Of a stretch of 64,000 nucleotides of DNA, positions 45,458 to 55,256 are shown piece by piece (position 1 is the first letter of the stretch; each line of letters opens with the position of its first letter). Source of the stretch: an uncultured Porphyromonadaceae bacterium. GTDB lineage: Bacteria; Bacteroidota; Bacteroidia; Bacteroidales; Muribaculaceae. The notes beneath the pieces were generated by a model, which was not told the DNA's origin, did not search any database, and worked only from the letters and a program-made list of their open reading frames with translations. Both the position numbers and the translations under genes were made by a program. The stretch spans positions 1-64,000 of the forward strand of contig CAMWRH010000004.1 in assembly GCA_947176605.1 (NCBI GenBank), written 5' to 3'.

Positions 45458-46471
45458 ATGTCTTATCTGACCAATGACAAACTCGTAATTGTCGGCGCAG
45501 CCGGCATGATCGGTTCAAACATGGCACAGACTGCCATCATGATGGGTCTGACCCCTAACATTTGCCTTTACGACCCCTATGCTCCGGGGCTGGAAGGTGT
45601 GGCTGAAGAGCTCCTGCAGTGTGGCTTCGAGGGTCTTAACCTCACCTACACTTCTGATATCAAGGAAGCCCTGACAGGTGCCAAATACATCGTCAACTCC
45701 GGTGGCGCCGCACGTAAAGCCGGCATGACCCGTGAGGATCTGTTGAAGGGGAACGCCGCTATCGCCGAAGAGTTCGGTAAAAATGTCAAGGAGTATTGTC
45801 CTGATGTAAAGCATATCGTAGTGATTTTCAATCCGGCTGATATAACCGGACTGATCACATTGCTGTATTCCGGTCTGAAGCCTTCGCAGGTTTCGACGCT
45901 TGCAGCTCTTGACTCTACACGTCTGCGCAATGAACTCTCGAAATACTTCAGTCTCCCCGCTGATGAGATCATCAACTGTCGTACATACGGCGGTCATGGT
46001 GAGCAGATGGCCGTATATGCATCCACTACCAAGGTGGATGGCAAACCGCTCACTGAAATCATCGGCACCGAGAAACTCCCCGACAAGGATTGGGAGGAAC
46101 TCAAGGTGCGCGTAATCCAGGGAGGCAAGAACATCATCGACCTCCGTGGACGCAGTTCATTCCAGAGCCCGGCATACCTCTCTATCGAGATGATTGCCGC
46201 TGCTATGGGTGGCGCTACTTTCCGTTGGCCTGTCGGCACATATGTCAACAACGACCGCTTCTCACACATCATGATGGCCATGGAGACCACCGTGAGCAAG
46301 GATGGAGTCAAGGTGACTCCCGTAAGCGGCACACCCGAAGAGGAGAAATCCCTCGACCAAAGCTACCGTCATCTCTGCGCACTCCGCGATGAGGTAATCT
46401 CAATGGGTGTTATGCCCCCCATTTCCGAATGGAGCAAGTACAACCCCAATCTTGATGCCAAAACCTGCTGA
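45458..46471 (+). CDS. mdh: Malate dehydrogenase
   Basis: A 337-residue NAD-dependent dehydrogenase of the lactate/malate superfamily, interconverting malate and oxaloacetate. The nucleotide-binding loop is LVIVGAAGMIGSNMAQTA. Catalytic-site elements include IFNPADITGLI, LDSTRLRNELSKYF with the substrate-binding Arg, and the catalytic His in RTYGGHGEQM. The long C-terminal region (GGATFRWPVGTYVNNDRFSH) is characteristic of the Bacteroidales form. I favour malate over lactate from family resemblance rather than from one decisive residue. Confidence 0.88.
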   Translation: MSYLTNDKLVIVGAAGMIGSNMAQTAIMMGLTPNICLYDPYAPGLEGVAEELLQCGFEGLNLTYTSDIKEALTGAKYIVNSGGAARKAGMTREDLLKGNAAIAEEFGKNVKEYCPDVKHIVVIFNPADITGLITLLYSGLKPSQVSTLAALDSTRLRNELSKYFSLPADEIINCRTYGGHGEQMAVYASTTKVDGKPLTEIIGTEKLPDKDWEELKVRVIQGGKNIIDLRGRSSFQSPAYLSIEMIAAAMGGATFRWPVGTYVNNDRFSHIMMAMETTVSKDGVKVTPVSGTPEEEKSLDQSYRHLCALRDEVISMGVMPPISEWSKYNPNLDAKTC

Positions 46472-46505
46472 TACCCCAATCCCATATCATCAGCACTGAT
46501 TTAAC

Positions 46506-46543
46506 AGCTGCCGGGAATGACGCCCTCGCCATTCCCGGCAGCT
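46506..46543. terminator. Terminator-like hairpin after mdh
   Basis: AGCTGCCGGGAATG (46506-46519) and CATTCCCGGCAGCT (46530-46543) form a 14-bp perfect stem with a 10-base loop, 35 bp after the mdh stop. Confidence 0.7.
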
Positions 46544-46608
46544 CCGTCATATATATACCAACAACGATTGCAGCCACACAAGAAGGATAGACGGAGTTGG
46601 GATTGGAG

Positions 46609-46640
46609 TTTGGGAAATCGGACGATTTTTATTAACTTTG
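46609..46640 (+). promoter_or_regulatory. Bacteroidales-type promoter of glyS
   Basis: TTTG (46609-46612), a 20-bp spacer and TAACTTTG (46633-46640) match the consensus. A leader of about 90 nt precedes the ATG at 46737. No T-box-like structure was noticed. Confidence 0.8.
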
Positions 46641-46736
46641 CATGATTATGGAGTGTGAACGGAATCAGCCATTCGCTTTTTTTCATTCATGGACACTCCC
46701 CCTATCTTAAATATAAATCAATAAGCTTACAAGATA

Positions 46737-48281
46737 ATGGCAAAGCAAGAAGATGTATTCAAGACAATCATAGCCCATGCAAAGGAGTATGGGTTCGTGT
46801 TCCAGTCAAGCGAAATCTACGATGGCCTGTCGGCTGTATACGACTACGGTCAGAACGGCGTGGAGCTCAAAAACAATATCAAGCGTTACTGGTGGGAAGC
46901 CATGACTATGCTCCACGATAATATCGTGGGTATCGACTCGGCAATCTTCATGCACCCTACTATCTGGAAAGCATCCGGCCATGTCGATGCATTCAATGAC
47001 CCGCTGATCGACAACAAGGACTCTAAGAAACGTTATCGCGCCGATGTGCTCATTGAAGACGAAATCGCAAAATTCGATGAGAAAATCAATAAGGAAGTGG
47101 CTAAGGCAGCCAAACGCTTCGGCGAAAGCTTCGACGAGGAGATGTTCCGTCAGACCAATCCCCGTGTGCTCGAACATGCCAAAAAGCGCGAAGAGCTCCA
47201 CACTCGCTTTTCAGAGGCCATGAACGCCAATGATCTCGCGGAGCTCAAACAAATCATACTCGACTATGAAATCGTCGACCCCATCAGCGGCACACGCAAC
47301 TGGACCGACGTGCGCCAGTTCAACCTTATGTTCAAGACCGAAATGGGTTCGACCGCCGACGGAGCTATGGAAGTTTACCTCCGTCCGGAAACGGCACAGG
47401 GCATTTTCGTCAACTATCTCAACGTACAGAAGACCGGACGCATGCGTCTCCCATTCGGTATCGCTCAGATCGGCAAGGCTTTCAGAAATGAGATCGTCGC
47501 CCGACAGTTCATCTTCCGTATGCGCGAGTTCGAACAGATGGAGATGCAATTCTTCGTACGCCCCGGTGAGGAACTCAAATGGTTTGACTTCTGGCGCCAG
47601 ACCCGTCTGAAATGGCACGAGGCACTCGGCCTGGGCAACGAAAAATACCGTTTCCACGACCACGAGAAGCTCGCCCATTACGCCAATGCCGCTACCGACA
47701 TCGAATTCCAGATGCCCTTCGGGTTCAAGGAAGTGGAAGGTATCCACTCCCGCACCAATTTCGACCTTTCGCAGCACGAAAAGTTCTGCGGCAAAAAAAT
47801 CCAGTACTTCGATCCGGAACTCGGCGAAAGCTACGTCCCCTATGTGATCGAGACATCAATCGGAGTCGACCGAATGTTCCTCTCCATCTTCTGCAGCTGC
47901 TACGAAGATCAGGATCTCGGCAACGGCGATCACCGCGCAGTGCTCCACTTCCCCCCGGCTCTTGCACCTGTAAAATGCGCCGTGCTCCCGCTCGTCAAGA
48001 AAGACGGTCTGCCTGAAAAGGCCCGCGAAATCCAGCACCGCCTGCGTTTCGACTTCACATGCCAGGTCGATGAGAAAGACTCTATCGGCAAACGCTACCG
48101 CCGCCAGGATGCGATAGGCACTCCCTACTGCATCACCATCGATCACCAGACCCTCGAAGACGACACCGTCACCCTGCGCCACCGCGACTCAATGGAGCAG
48201 GAGCGTGTGAAAGTGGCCGACCTCGAAAAGATTCTTTCTGAGAAAGTCAGCCTCAACAACCTCCTCAAGAAGCTCCTCTGA
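46737..48281 (+). CDS. glyS: Glycyl-tRNA synthetase, single-chain class II type
   Basis: A 514-residue cytoplasmic enzyme charging tRNA-Gly. It is the eukaryote/Bacteroidetes-type single-chain homodimer, not the alpha2-beta2 GlyQ/GlyS form. The class II core is evident: YLRPETAQGIFVNYLNVQ, FGIAQIGKAFRNEIVARQFIFRMREFEQMEMQFF (motif 2), and YVPYVIETSIGVDRMFLSIF (motif 3). The C-terminal anticodon-binding domain begins near APVKCAVLPLVKK. Length and motifs are complete. Confidence 0.96.
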   Translation: MAKQEDVFKTIIAHAKEYGFVFQSSEIYDGLSAVYDYGQNGVELKNNIKRYWWEAMTMLHDNIVGIDSAIFMHPTIWKASGHVDAFNDPLIDNKDSKKRYRADVLIEDEIAKFDEKINKEVAKAAKRFGESFDEEMFRQTNPRVLEHAKKREELHTRFSEAMNANDLAELKQIILDYEIVDPISGTRNWTDVRQFNLMFKTEMGSTADGAMEVYLRPETAQGIFVNYLNVQKTGRMRLPFGIAQIGKAFRNEIVARQFIFRMREFEQMEMQFFVRPGEELKWFDFWRQTRLKWHEALGLGNEKYRFHDHEKLAHYANAATDIEFQMPFGFKEVEGIHSRTNFDLSQHEKFCGKKIQYFDPELGESYVPYVIETSIGVDRMFLSIFCSCYEDQDLGNGDHRAVLHFPPALAPVKCAVLPLVKKDGLPEKAREIQHRLRFDFTCQVDEKDSIGKRYRRQDAIGTPYCITIDHQTLEDDTVTLRHRDSMEQERVKVADLEKILSEKVSLNNLLKKLL

Positions 48282-48353
48282 CACAATACTGCGGCAAGTC
48301 GGCTTCCTAACCCCGATCAGGGAGCCGGCTTGCTCCTATAATATCAATCCGCA

Positions 48354-48944
48354 ATGAAAAGATTTCTGAGCAGAATCATCTGCGCCATCGCAATTATAGC
48401 GGCAGCATCGACTCTTTCTTCATGCAACTACAACTCACTCGTAGAGGAACAGCAGACTGTAGACCAGGCATGGGCAGAAGTGGAAAACCAATACCAGCGT
48501 CGTGCCGACCTTATTCCAAATCTGGTCAATACCGTCAAGGGATATTCCACTCACGAGGAAGAGACGCTTGTAAAAGTGACCGAAGCTCGCGCCAAAGCCA
48601 CTTCAATCAACATTGATGCCGACAATCTGGATGAAGAGACTCTCGCCAAATTCCAGGAGACACAGAATCAGCTCACCTCTGCACTGAAGTCGCTCCTGTC
48701 TGTAGCGGAAGCATACCCTGACCTGAAGGCAAATGAAAACTTCCTGAACCTTCAGACTCAGCTCGAAGGCACCGAAAACCGTATTACAATCGCACGCCGT
48801 AATTATACGGAAGCTGTGCGCGACTATAATACCCAGATCAAGAAATTCCCCACCAATATCTATGCCGGATGGTTCGGTTTCAAGGCAAAACCGCAATTCA
48901 AGGCTGAGACAGGTGCAGAACGTGCACCCGAGGTGAAATTCTGA
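48354..48944 (+). CDS. LemA family lipoprotein
   Basis: A 196-residue protein of the LemA family. The N-terminus is a lipoprotein signal with lipobox LSSC (STLSSCNYN), so it should be anchored in a membrane facing the periplasm. The mature part is the helical LemA domain, recognised by QTVDQAWAEVENQYQRRADLIPNLVNTVKGYSTHEE and NRITIARRNYTEAVRDYN, ending FPTNIYAGWFGFKAKPQF. Its molecular function is not established. It is followed after 26 bp by an FKBP-type lipoprotein gene, probably in the same transcript. Confidence 0.93.
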   Translation: MKRFLSRIICAIAIIAAASTLSSCNYNSLVEEQQTVDQAWAEVENQYQRRADLIPNLVNTVKGYSTHEEETLVKVTEARAKATSINIDADNLDEETLAKFQETQNQLTSALKSLLSVAEAYPDLKANENFLNLQTQLEGTENRITIARRNYTEAVRDYNTQIKKFPTNIYAGWFGFKAKPQFKAETGAERAPEVKF

Positions 48945-48970
48945 TCCATAACGCACTTAACAGATCCATA

Positions 48971-49534
48971 ATGATCCTAAAACTATCACGGACAGCCTTG
49001 CTGGCAGCCATAGGGGCCGTCACCGCCACATGTCTCACTTCGTGTCTCAACGACGACGAGCCCGACTACAACGAGTGGCAGCAGCTCAACTCTCAGTATG
49101 TGGCAGAAAAGGAAGCCCTTACTGAAGGGGGCATCCCCGTATTCACCAAGCTGACTCCATCATGGGCTCCGGCTGCATTCACACTTGTGAAATGGGAGAA
49201 CGACCGGAACCTCACTGCCAAGAATCTCCAGCCAATGGATAATTCGCTGGTAAGGGTGCAGTACGCGCTCGATGATATCTACGGCAACCGGATATCCGAC
49301 TCCTATTCCGCCACAGCTTCTTACGGCGACTCCATATATCAGACGCGTCCGATGGACAATATCGTGGGGTTCTGGAATACCCTTACCGAGATGAGGGTGG
49401 GCGATGAGGTGACATGCATCATCCCCGCATCCGCCGGATACGGCAATGTGCAGAATGGCGCGATACCTCCATACTCCACATTGGTCTACAAAATCAAGCT
49501 CGTATCAATCCCGCGTTACGAAGTGCCGTCCTGA
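48971..49534 (+). CDS. FKBP-type peptidyl-prolyl isomerase lipoprotein
   Basis: A 187-residue lipoprotein with lipobox LTSC (ATCLTSCLND). The C-terminal ~110 residues match the FKBP fold: VRVQYALDDIYGNRISDSY, then VGFWNTLTEMRVGDEVTCIIPASAGYGNVQ, then IPPYSTLVYKIKLVSI. Such proteins catalyse proline isomerisation during folding in the periplasm or at the outer membrane. The linker is acidic (NDDEPDYNEW). It is probably co-transcribed with the LemA gene; the downstream S9 peptidase starts about 107 bp later. Confidence 0.88.
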   Translation: MILKLSRTALLAAIGAVTATCLTSCLNDDEPDYNEWQQLNSQYVAEKEALTEGGIPVFTKLTPSWAPAAFTLVKWENDRNLTAKNLQPMDNSLVRVQYALDDIYGNRISDSYSATASYGDSIYQTRPMDNIVGFWNTLTEMRVGDEVTCIIPASAGYGNVQNGAIPPYSTLVYKIKLVSIPRYEVPS

Positions 49535-49641
49535 CAATCAAATTCTTAGCGAATCGGCCACCGGCCGTGCCAAGCACGCTCCGGTCCGGTCCTCCCTTTA
49601 ATTAAACACAGTATCTAACCTTTATACCGTACATCTCTTCT

Positions 49642-52200
49642 ATGAGAACGCTACTCTTCACCCTGACAGCTGCCGGCGCATGTGCGCTTGCGGCTGTCGG
49701 CGCTTCCGGACATCTGGAACGCCTGGCAGCAAGCCGGCCGGTAACCCTCAACGTGCCCGCACTCCCGGACTCCGCATCCTCTGCCGACAACCCATTCTCA
49801 AAAAGCTCGCTGATGGATGCAATGCAATCGGTCTCTCCTCTTCAGGCCCAGCAGATGATGGCCAATTACACTACGGTGCTCCCCGACACTGCAGGCCGCT
49901 ACGACCTATCAGTCCCCTCATCTCCAAATGAGGTTACGCTGCAGAGGTTTGTCACAAAAATTCGTCCCGACGCTTTCTTCAAGGGTAAAGTGAAAATATC
50001 AACCCAAGCCATGGCAAAGGTATTTGTCGATGGTAAGGAAGTGGCGTCCAAGACATCAGCCGACTCAATTCCGGGTGATACAGAAGGCGATCTCACGCTC
50101 CAGCCAGGTCAGGATGCGATAGTGGAAATCCGGGTACTGACCGACACCACCCGCTCCGTGGCAGCTCCGACGCTGAAAGCCTATATAGAGCCTGCAGATG
50201 CCGAGACCGACGTGACCCTCACCGATGCACCTGATCTCCCCTCTCTGTTCAATCTCCACACCATGGCGGAAGGCACCCGACTCGCTTCAGTACGCCTTTC
50301 GCCTGATGGAGCTTACATGCTCCTCACATACTCATATACCGCCAACAGTGTGGATACCGATTACCGTTACCTCGTCATGGAGACATCATCCCGACGTATC
50401 GTCACCGAGAATCTCCCTGCCGGTTGCAGCTGGATTTCCGATGCCGATGCACGCCTGCAGATGCGGCGTTCCAATGGCGACGGCACTTTCGATATCGAGG
50501 CAATCGACTATCCCTCACAACGACGCTCCACAATCGCATCACGCATTACCGACTCTGCCAAAGACTATGTGCTCAGTCCAAAAGCCGATTACCTCATATA
50601 TCACGTAAAGAAGGATGGAGCGCCCGACGACACCGGAGTGATGCACCGCCTGCAGTCGCCCGATGACCGTCAGCCCGGCAACCGCGACCGCCATTACCTC
50701 TCCATAATACGCTTCAATGAGAATCTGGCACGCCCGCTCACCTACGGCGGCGCCTCTACATATCTCACCGCAATCTCCCCGGATGGCGAAAAGATACTTT
50801 ATTCATCCGTACGCGAGACTCCCGAGCAATTCCCCTTCTACGATGTCAATCTCGTACAGCTCGACCTCAACTCCCTGGCCACCGACACCATCCCCGGCAT
50901 TGACTCTTCATTCAAGGATGCCTGCTATTCTCCCGATGGCAAGAGGCTCTTCATCATGGCCGGACCCAACGCATTCGGAGGCATAGGCCTTAACGCCGGA
51001 GAATTCACATGGGGCAATGATTTCGACGTCCAGGGATACATCTTCTCATTTGCCTCTGATGATGTCAAGCCACTCACCCGCGATTTCGATCCAAGCATCG
51101 AGGATGCCCTATGGAATCCGGCCGACGGTCTGCTCTACATCATGGCTGAAGAGGGATTCGACTCCAACCTCTACTCAATCAATCCCGACTCCGGTAAAAT
51201 ATCACGCCTCGACACGGAAACAGACTATACTCGCAACTACTCCGTAGCCACCCGCAAAGCCAATTACCTTGCCTACACCGGCATGTCGTACACCTATATG
51301 GGGCGCGGCTATCTGCTCAACCTGCGCAACGGCAAAACCTCACTCATCGACGACCCGATGGCGCAGACATTGGCCTCAATGCAGCTGAGCGAATGGCAGC
51401 CATGGAGCTTTACGGCCCCCGACGGCACCGTTATCGACGGCACAATGACCCTCCCTCCCGCATTCGATCCCGATAAGAAGTACCCCCTCATCGTATATTA
51501 CTATGGCGGCACTTCACCATCATCGCGCGTCAACTATCACCCCTACACTCCGCAGCTGCTCGCTTCACGGGGATATGTAGTATATGTGCTCAATCCTTCC
51601 GGCACTACCGGTTACGGCCAGGAGTTCTCCGCACGCCACGTCAACGCCTGGGGCGACCGCACGGCTGATGAAATCATCTATGGCGTAAAGGAATTCTGCA
51701 AGGCCCACCCGTTTGTCGACGATAAGAAAATCGGATGCATGGGGGCAAGCTACGGAGGATTCATGACGCAGCTCCTCCAGACCAAGACCGATATCTTCGC
51801 CGCAGCCGTATCTCATGCCGGCATCTCCGACATCACTTCCTACTGGGGCGAAGGATACTGGGGATACACATATAATGCAGTGGCCGCCGCCCGCTCATAT
51901 CCCTGGAACAATCCGAAACTCTTCACCGAGCATTCTCCCCTATTCCATGCCGACAGGATCCACACGCCGCTGCTGCTGCTGCACGGCACGGTCGACACCA
52001 ATGTGCCCATCGGAGAGTCAATCCAGCTCTATAACGCCCTGCGTATACTCAACCGCCCTGTGGAATTCATCACAATCGAAGGCTCCGACCATATCGTGAT
52101 CGACTTCGAACAGCGCAAGCAGTGGCACGCCACCATAATGGCCTGGTTTGAAAAATGGCTTAAGGACGATCCCCGCTGGTGGAACTCTATCTATAAGTAA
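49642..52200 (+). CDS. DPP4-like S9 family serine peptidase, exported
   Basis: An 852-residue exported peptidase with an N-terminal signal segment (TLTAAGACALAAVGASG), an extra ~190-residue region rich in Ser/Thr/Asp, a beta-propeller, and a C-terminal alpha/beta-hydrolase. The triad is Ser703 in GASYGGFM, Asp785 in HGTVDTNVP and His817 in GSDHIVIDF. The preceding YYYGGTSPSSR and NPSGTTGYGQEFSARH match DPP4/acylaminoacyl-type S9 peptidases, which trim dipeptides or N-acyl residues from peptides. Exact specificity is open. The small lipoprotein gene follows after 16 bp. Confidence 0.9.
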   Translation: MRTLLFTLTAAGACALAAVGASGHLERLAASRPVTLNVPALPDSASSADNPFSKSSLMDAMQSVSPLQAQQMMANYTTVLPDTAGRYDLSVPSSPNEVTLQRFVTKIRPDAFFKGKVKISTQAMAKVFVDGKEVASKTSADSIPGDTEGDLTLQPGQDAIVEIRVLTDTTRSVAAPTLKAYIEPADAETDVTLTDAPDLPSLFNLHTMAEGTRLASVRLSPDGAYMLLTYSYTANSVDTDYRYLVMETSSRRIVTENLPAGCSWISDADARLQMRRSNGDGTFDIEAIDYPSQRRSTIASRITDSAKDYVLSPKADYLIYHVKKDGAPDDTGVMHRLQSPDDRQPGNRDRHYLSIIRFNENLARPLTYGGASTYLTAISPDGEKILYSSVRETPEQFPFYDVNLVQLDLNSLATDTIPGIDSSFKDACYSPDGKRLFIMAGPNAFGGIGLNAGEFTWGNDFDVQGYIFSFASDDVKPLTRDFDPSIEDALWNPADGLLYIMAEEGFDSNLYSINPDSGKISRLDTETDYTRNYSVATRKANYLAYTGMSYTYMGRGYLLNLRNGKTSLIDDPMAQTLASMQLSEWQPWSFTAPDGTVIDGTMTLPPAFDPDKKYPLIVYYYGGTSPSSRVNYHPYTPQLLASRGYVVYVLNPSGTTGYGQEFSARHVNAWGDRTADEIIYGVKEFCKAHPFVDDKKIGCMGASYGGFMTQLLQTKTDIFAAAVSHAGISDITSYWGEGYWGYTYNAVAAARSYPWNNPKLFTEHSPLFHADRIHTPLLLLHGTVDTNVPIGESIQLYNALRILNRPVEFITIEGSDHIVIDFEQRKQWHATIMAWFEKWLKDDPRWWNSIYK

Positions 52201-52216
52201 TAACAATATCATTATC

Positions 52217-52543
52217 ATGAAAAAATACATCGCATCCCTGGCATTAGCATGCCTCCTTGGCGCCTGCGGAAGCAAGCAGGCCAAGGAAATGGAAGCCTCC
52301 GAAGAAACGACTGCCCAGATTGAGGCAGCCATCATTCAGGGGCGTGGTGACGCTCGCCGCATCATCAACCGCACCTTCAACGACTCGATGGCCTTCCATG
52401 CCGCCCTGCTTGAAGCCAACTCCCATAAATCAGCCTATCAGCTCGACAATAAGCCCCGCTGTCAGGCGGCCTATGATTCGGCTTTCATCTCCACCATCCG
52501 CACCACACGCCCCGATCTGGCCCGTATGCTCCAGCAGCATTGA
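52217..52543 (+). CDS. Small lipoprotein of unknown function
   Basis: A 108-residue protein with a strong lipoprotein signal (MKKYIASLALACLLGAC, lipobox LGAC) followed by a helical mature part with many Glu, Ala and Arg residues. I do not recognise a family. ATG 52217 is chosen over the upstream in-frame ATG 52148 because that one lies inside the peptidase gene and would bury the lipoprotein signal. It follows the S9 peptidase by 16 bp and is likely in the same transcript. Confidence 0.75.
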   Translation: MKKYIASLALACLLGACGSKQAKEMEASEETTAQIEAAIIQGRGDARRIINRTFNDSMAFHAALLEANSHKSAYQLDNKPRCQAAYDSAFISTIRTTRPDLARMLQQH

Positions 52544-52577
52544 CCGAGCCCGGCATCAAGGCATCACCGTACAAACT

Positions 52578-52619
52578 GGTAAATCCCGGTCACTCTGTAT
52601 CATGTGGCCGGGATTTACC
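52578..52619. terminator. Terminator-like hairpin between convergent genes
   Basis: GGTAAATCCCGG (52578-52589) pairs perfectly with CCGGGATTTACC (52608-52619), and the stem extends inward by four pairs including one G-T. It is probably bidirectional. Confidence 0.7.
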
Positions 52620-52660
52620 ATATTATGTCGGGAAGGGGTATTACATGTCTACTTGCCGGG

Positions 52661-53440
52661 TTACGTGCCAGGGAGCGCCTTGGCATTGACTCCGATACCG
52701 AAAAGCGCATAATCATAGATGCAGGGATCATCCGGACGCATCTGCCGCAGAGGCTCCATCAGCTGCAGAAGGGTCTTGCGGTCATTACCCTTACGGGTGA
52801 TCAGCCCGAGCTGACGCGCCGTATTCCCTACATGCACATCCAGCGGCACGTACAGTTTCGATTTCGGAATGCTCCGCCATACCCCCATATCCACTATGCC
52901 GTCATCACGCACCAGCCATCGTAATGCCATATTGACGCGCTTAAGGGCCGTCGTGTCAAGGTTCTGCGGCAATGCACGGCTGTCGGACTCTCCCCCATTG
53001 GCATCACGCATCACGGCATTCATTCCCCTCACCAGTTCCCATGAAGGGGCTTCACTGTCAGCCACCCGCAGTGAAGCCGCAAAAGCGTCAAGCGAGTCAT
53101 GCCGACGGTAAATCTCCCGCATTCCGCGAAGGAAGTGCTGTAGATTCCGTGCAAAAAAAGTGCGGTGTATGTTAAGCTGCGGGTCAAGCGATTCGAAAGC
53201 CCCGTCGCGCACATACTCATAGGGCTGATCTCCCATAATGGCAAGCAGCTTCTCTGCATCCCGGCAGATCATGCGGCGGTTGCCCCATGCGATGATTGCC
53301 GAGAGGAAAGCCACTATCTCAATGTCGCGCAGGTCAGAGAAACGGCGAGGGAATTGCACCGGGTCATCGGCTATGAATGCCGGACTGTTGATCATGGCGG
53401 CCTCTTCGTCGAGCAGCTGCCGGAGTTCATCTTGTTTCAT
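52661..53440 (-). CDS. TIGR02757 (DUF2400) family protein
   Basis: A 259-residue cytoplasmic protein matching the TIGR02757 / DUF2400 family, recognised by IVAFLSAIIAWGNRRMICRDAEKLL, the middle NMALRWLVRDDGIVDMGVWRSI, and the C-terminal LYVPLDVHVGNTARQLGLITRKGNDRKTLLQLMEPLR...DPCIYDYALFGIGV. The late part resembles helix-hairpin-helix DNA glycosylases, so a nucleic-acid role is possible but unproven. It begins 30 bp after the end of the GHL10 gene on the same strand, so the two may share a transcript. Confidence 0.85.
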   Translation of the reverse strand: MKQDELRQLLDEEAAMINSPAFIADDPVQFPRRFSDLRDIEIVAFLSAIIAWGNRRMICRDAEKLLAIMGDQPYEYVRDGAFESLDPQLNIHRTFFARNLQHFLRGMREIYRRHDSLDAFAASLRVADSEAPSWELVRGMNAVMRDANGGESDSRALPQNLDTTALKRVNMALRWLVRDDGIVDMGVWRSIPKSKLYVPLDVHVGNTARQLGLITRKGNDRKTLLQLMEPLRQMRPDDPCIYDYALFGIGVNAKALPGT

Positions 53441-53469
53441 ATGCAGGGTCTGTTTAGGGTCAGTGTGTG

Positions 53470-55023
53470 CTACAGTTTGATTTTCACAGGTGTCGATTCG
53501 CGGTTCATACGGTCGAGCGATGTGACGGCGAATGTCATTCCCCGCACCGATTCCGGATCTTCATCATCGGATATGAGCACCCTTGAGAACGGGGTCACGG
53601 CGATTATGGTCTCCGCATCCGAGAGGTCATCGGTGCGTTCGCCCGGAAGGAAACTGTAGACTACGTACATCACCGCATCATCCGCCTTCTCTTCAGCTCC
53701 ATGTTCAGGCTCCTTCCATTCCAGGAAGGTCTTCCCGTCGTAACGCTGCACCTCCAGATTGCTTACCCTCTGCGGCCGCACCTTCTGGTCGCCCCATGCC
53801 GGTGGCAACGCTATGGTGCGCTGGTATTTCGTAGCCAGTGAGTCGGCCACTCCCTTGTAATTGTCGGTCACCCAGTAACCGTGCCACCATACATTGCCGT
53901 CCACATTGTCGAGGCGGCGCGAAAGGCGCACTTTTGTATCCAGTTCGTTGGTGTCATGATTCTTCGGGTCGGCTGAATCCATGGTGCGTTTGGTGTCCTG
54001 TCCGATGTACAGCTGCACGTCTGATGGTATGTGATCATTCCACCACTGCGCGAGATGCCGGCTCGGCGCCGCCGCCAGGTCAAGACTCCAGTACAGTTGC
54101 GGCACCACATAATCCACCCATCCCTTCTCAGCCCATAGCAACACATCGGCATAAAGGTCGTCATAGTTCTGCAGTCCGCTGGAGTTCGACCCGCGCGGGT
54201 CGCTCTTCTTATTGCGCCATATCCCGAACGGACTCACGCCGAACCTCACCCACGGCTTCGTCTCCTTTATCGTGGAATGAAGCTGCTCGATGAGCATATC
54301 CACATTCTTACGCCGCCATGCATTGCGCTCCATCCCTTTGCCGAACTTGGCATACGACGCATCATCGGCATTGAACTTCTTTCCATTCGCGGGATACGGA
54401 TAGAAGTAATCATCTATATGAATCGCATCCACATCATAACGGCTCACTATATCCTCCACGACGCGGCATATGAAGTCGCGGTTCTCCGGATAGGCCGGAT
54501 CAAAGAAAGTCTGACCGTTGAATTTCACAAACCTCTCCGGATGCTTCTTCGACATATGGCTTGCCGGAAGCACCTCCTTCGCACTCGATGTGACTCTGTA
54601 TGGATTGAGCCATGCATGAAACTCCATCCCGCGGTTATGGGCCTCCTGAATCGTAAATTCCATCGGATCCCAGTCCGGATCGGGAGCCTTGCCGCGTGTG
54701 CCTGTAAGCCATGCGCTCCAAGGCTCAAGATCCGACTTATAGAGGGCGTCAGCCGTAGGACGCACCTGGAATATCACGGCGTTGCACCCGGCAGCCTGCA
54801 GCTTGTCAAGTTGCTGCTGGATATACTGTTTGGCCCGGTTGGTACCCATATTCTGATACTGGCTCTGCCCAATCACATGCAGCCACGCTCCGCGGAACTC
54901 CCTCTTCGGATTAGCCTCGTTCCAGGCCGGAGATGCATATGCTCCGCCACCGACCGAAGCCATCAGCAGAAGGGCAAGCACTCCCCTTCTGAGAAATCTT
55001 TTTATTTCGTAATTGCTCAACAT
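53470..55023 (-). CDS. GHL10-type family 10-like glycosidase, exported
   Basis: A 517-residue exported protein. After the signal peptide (ending GGGAYA) the catalytic-like TIM barrel starts at REFRGAWLHVIGQSQYQN and includes GCNAVIFQVRPTADALYKSDLEPWSAWLTG, MEFHAWLNPYRVTS and VDAIHIDDYFYPYP. This is the pattern of the family 10-like glycosyl hydrolases (PF02638), whose characterised relatives act on peptidoglycan-linked or host glycans. A C-terminal ~90-residue domain resembling fibronectin type III follows (VRPQRVSNLEVQRYDGKTFLEWKEP). The acidic pair in HIDDYF is a candidate catalytic site. The substrate is unknown. Confidence 0.88.
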   Translation of the reverse strand: MLSNYEIKRFLRRGVLALLLMASVGGGAYASPAWNEANPKREFRGAWLHVIGQSQYQNMGTNRAKQYIQQQLDKLQAAGCNAVIFQVRPTADALYKSDLEPWSAWLTGTRGKAPDPDWDPMEFTIQEAHNRGMEFHAWLNPYRVTSSAKEVLPASHMSKKHPERFVKFNGQTFFDPAYPENRDFICRVVEDIVSRYDVDAIHIDDYFYPYPANGKKFNADDASYAKFGKGMERNAWRRKNVDMLIEQLHSTIKETKPWVRFGVSPFGIWRNKKSDPRGSNSSGLQNYDDLYADVLLWAEKGWVDYVVPQLYWSLDLAAAPSRHLAQWWNDHIPSDVQLYIGQDTKRTMDSADPKNHDTNELDTKVRLSRRLDNVDGNVWWHGYWVTDNYKGVADSLATKYQRTIALPPAWGDQKVRPQRVSNLEVQRYDGKTFLEWKEPEHGAEEKADDAVMYVVYSFLPGERTDDLSDAETIIAVTPFSRVLISDDEDPESVRGMTFAVTSLDRMNRESTPVKIKL

Positions 55024-55201
55024 CTGTTTTGAATTTTACACATATCGGATATCGGAGAGAACGACACTGTAAAATTAACAAATTAAAGTGTAAATAATCC
55101 TACAGGGAATTAAAATTCCCTCAGATTGCCATATCATTACCACACTTTCCCGACACATCTGGCGAAAAGTATTCTTCTTTCCCCACTGCTCCGGCTCACT
55201 A

Positions 55202-55232
55202 TTGACTGAATCACTATTTTTTTGTAAATTTG
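55202..55232 (+). promoter_or_regulatory. Bacteroidales-type promoter of valS
   Basis: TTG (55202-55204), a 20-bp spacer and TAAATTTG (55225-55232) match the consensus. It overlaps the codons upstream of ATG 55257, fixing that ATG as the start. Confidence 0.8.
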
Positions 55233-55256
55233 CAGTTCAATTCCAAAAGACAATAT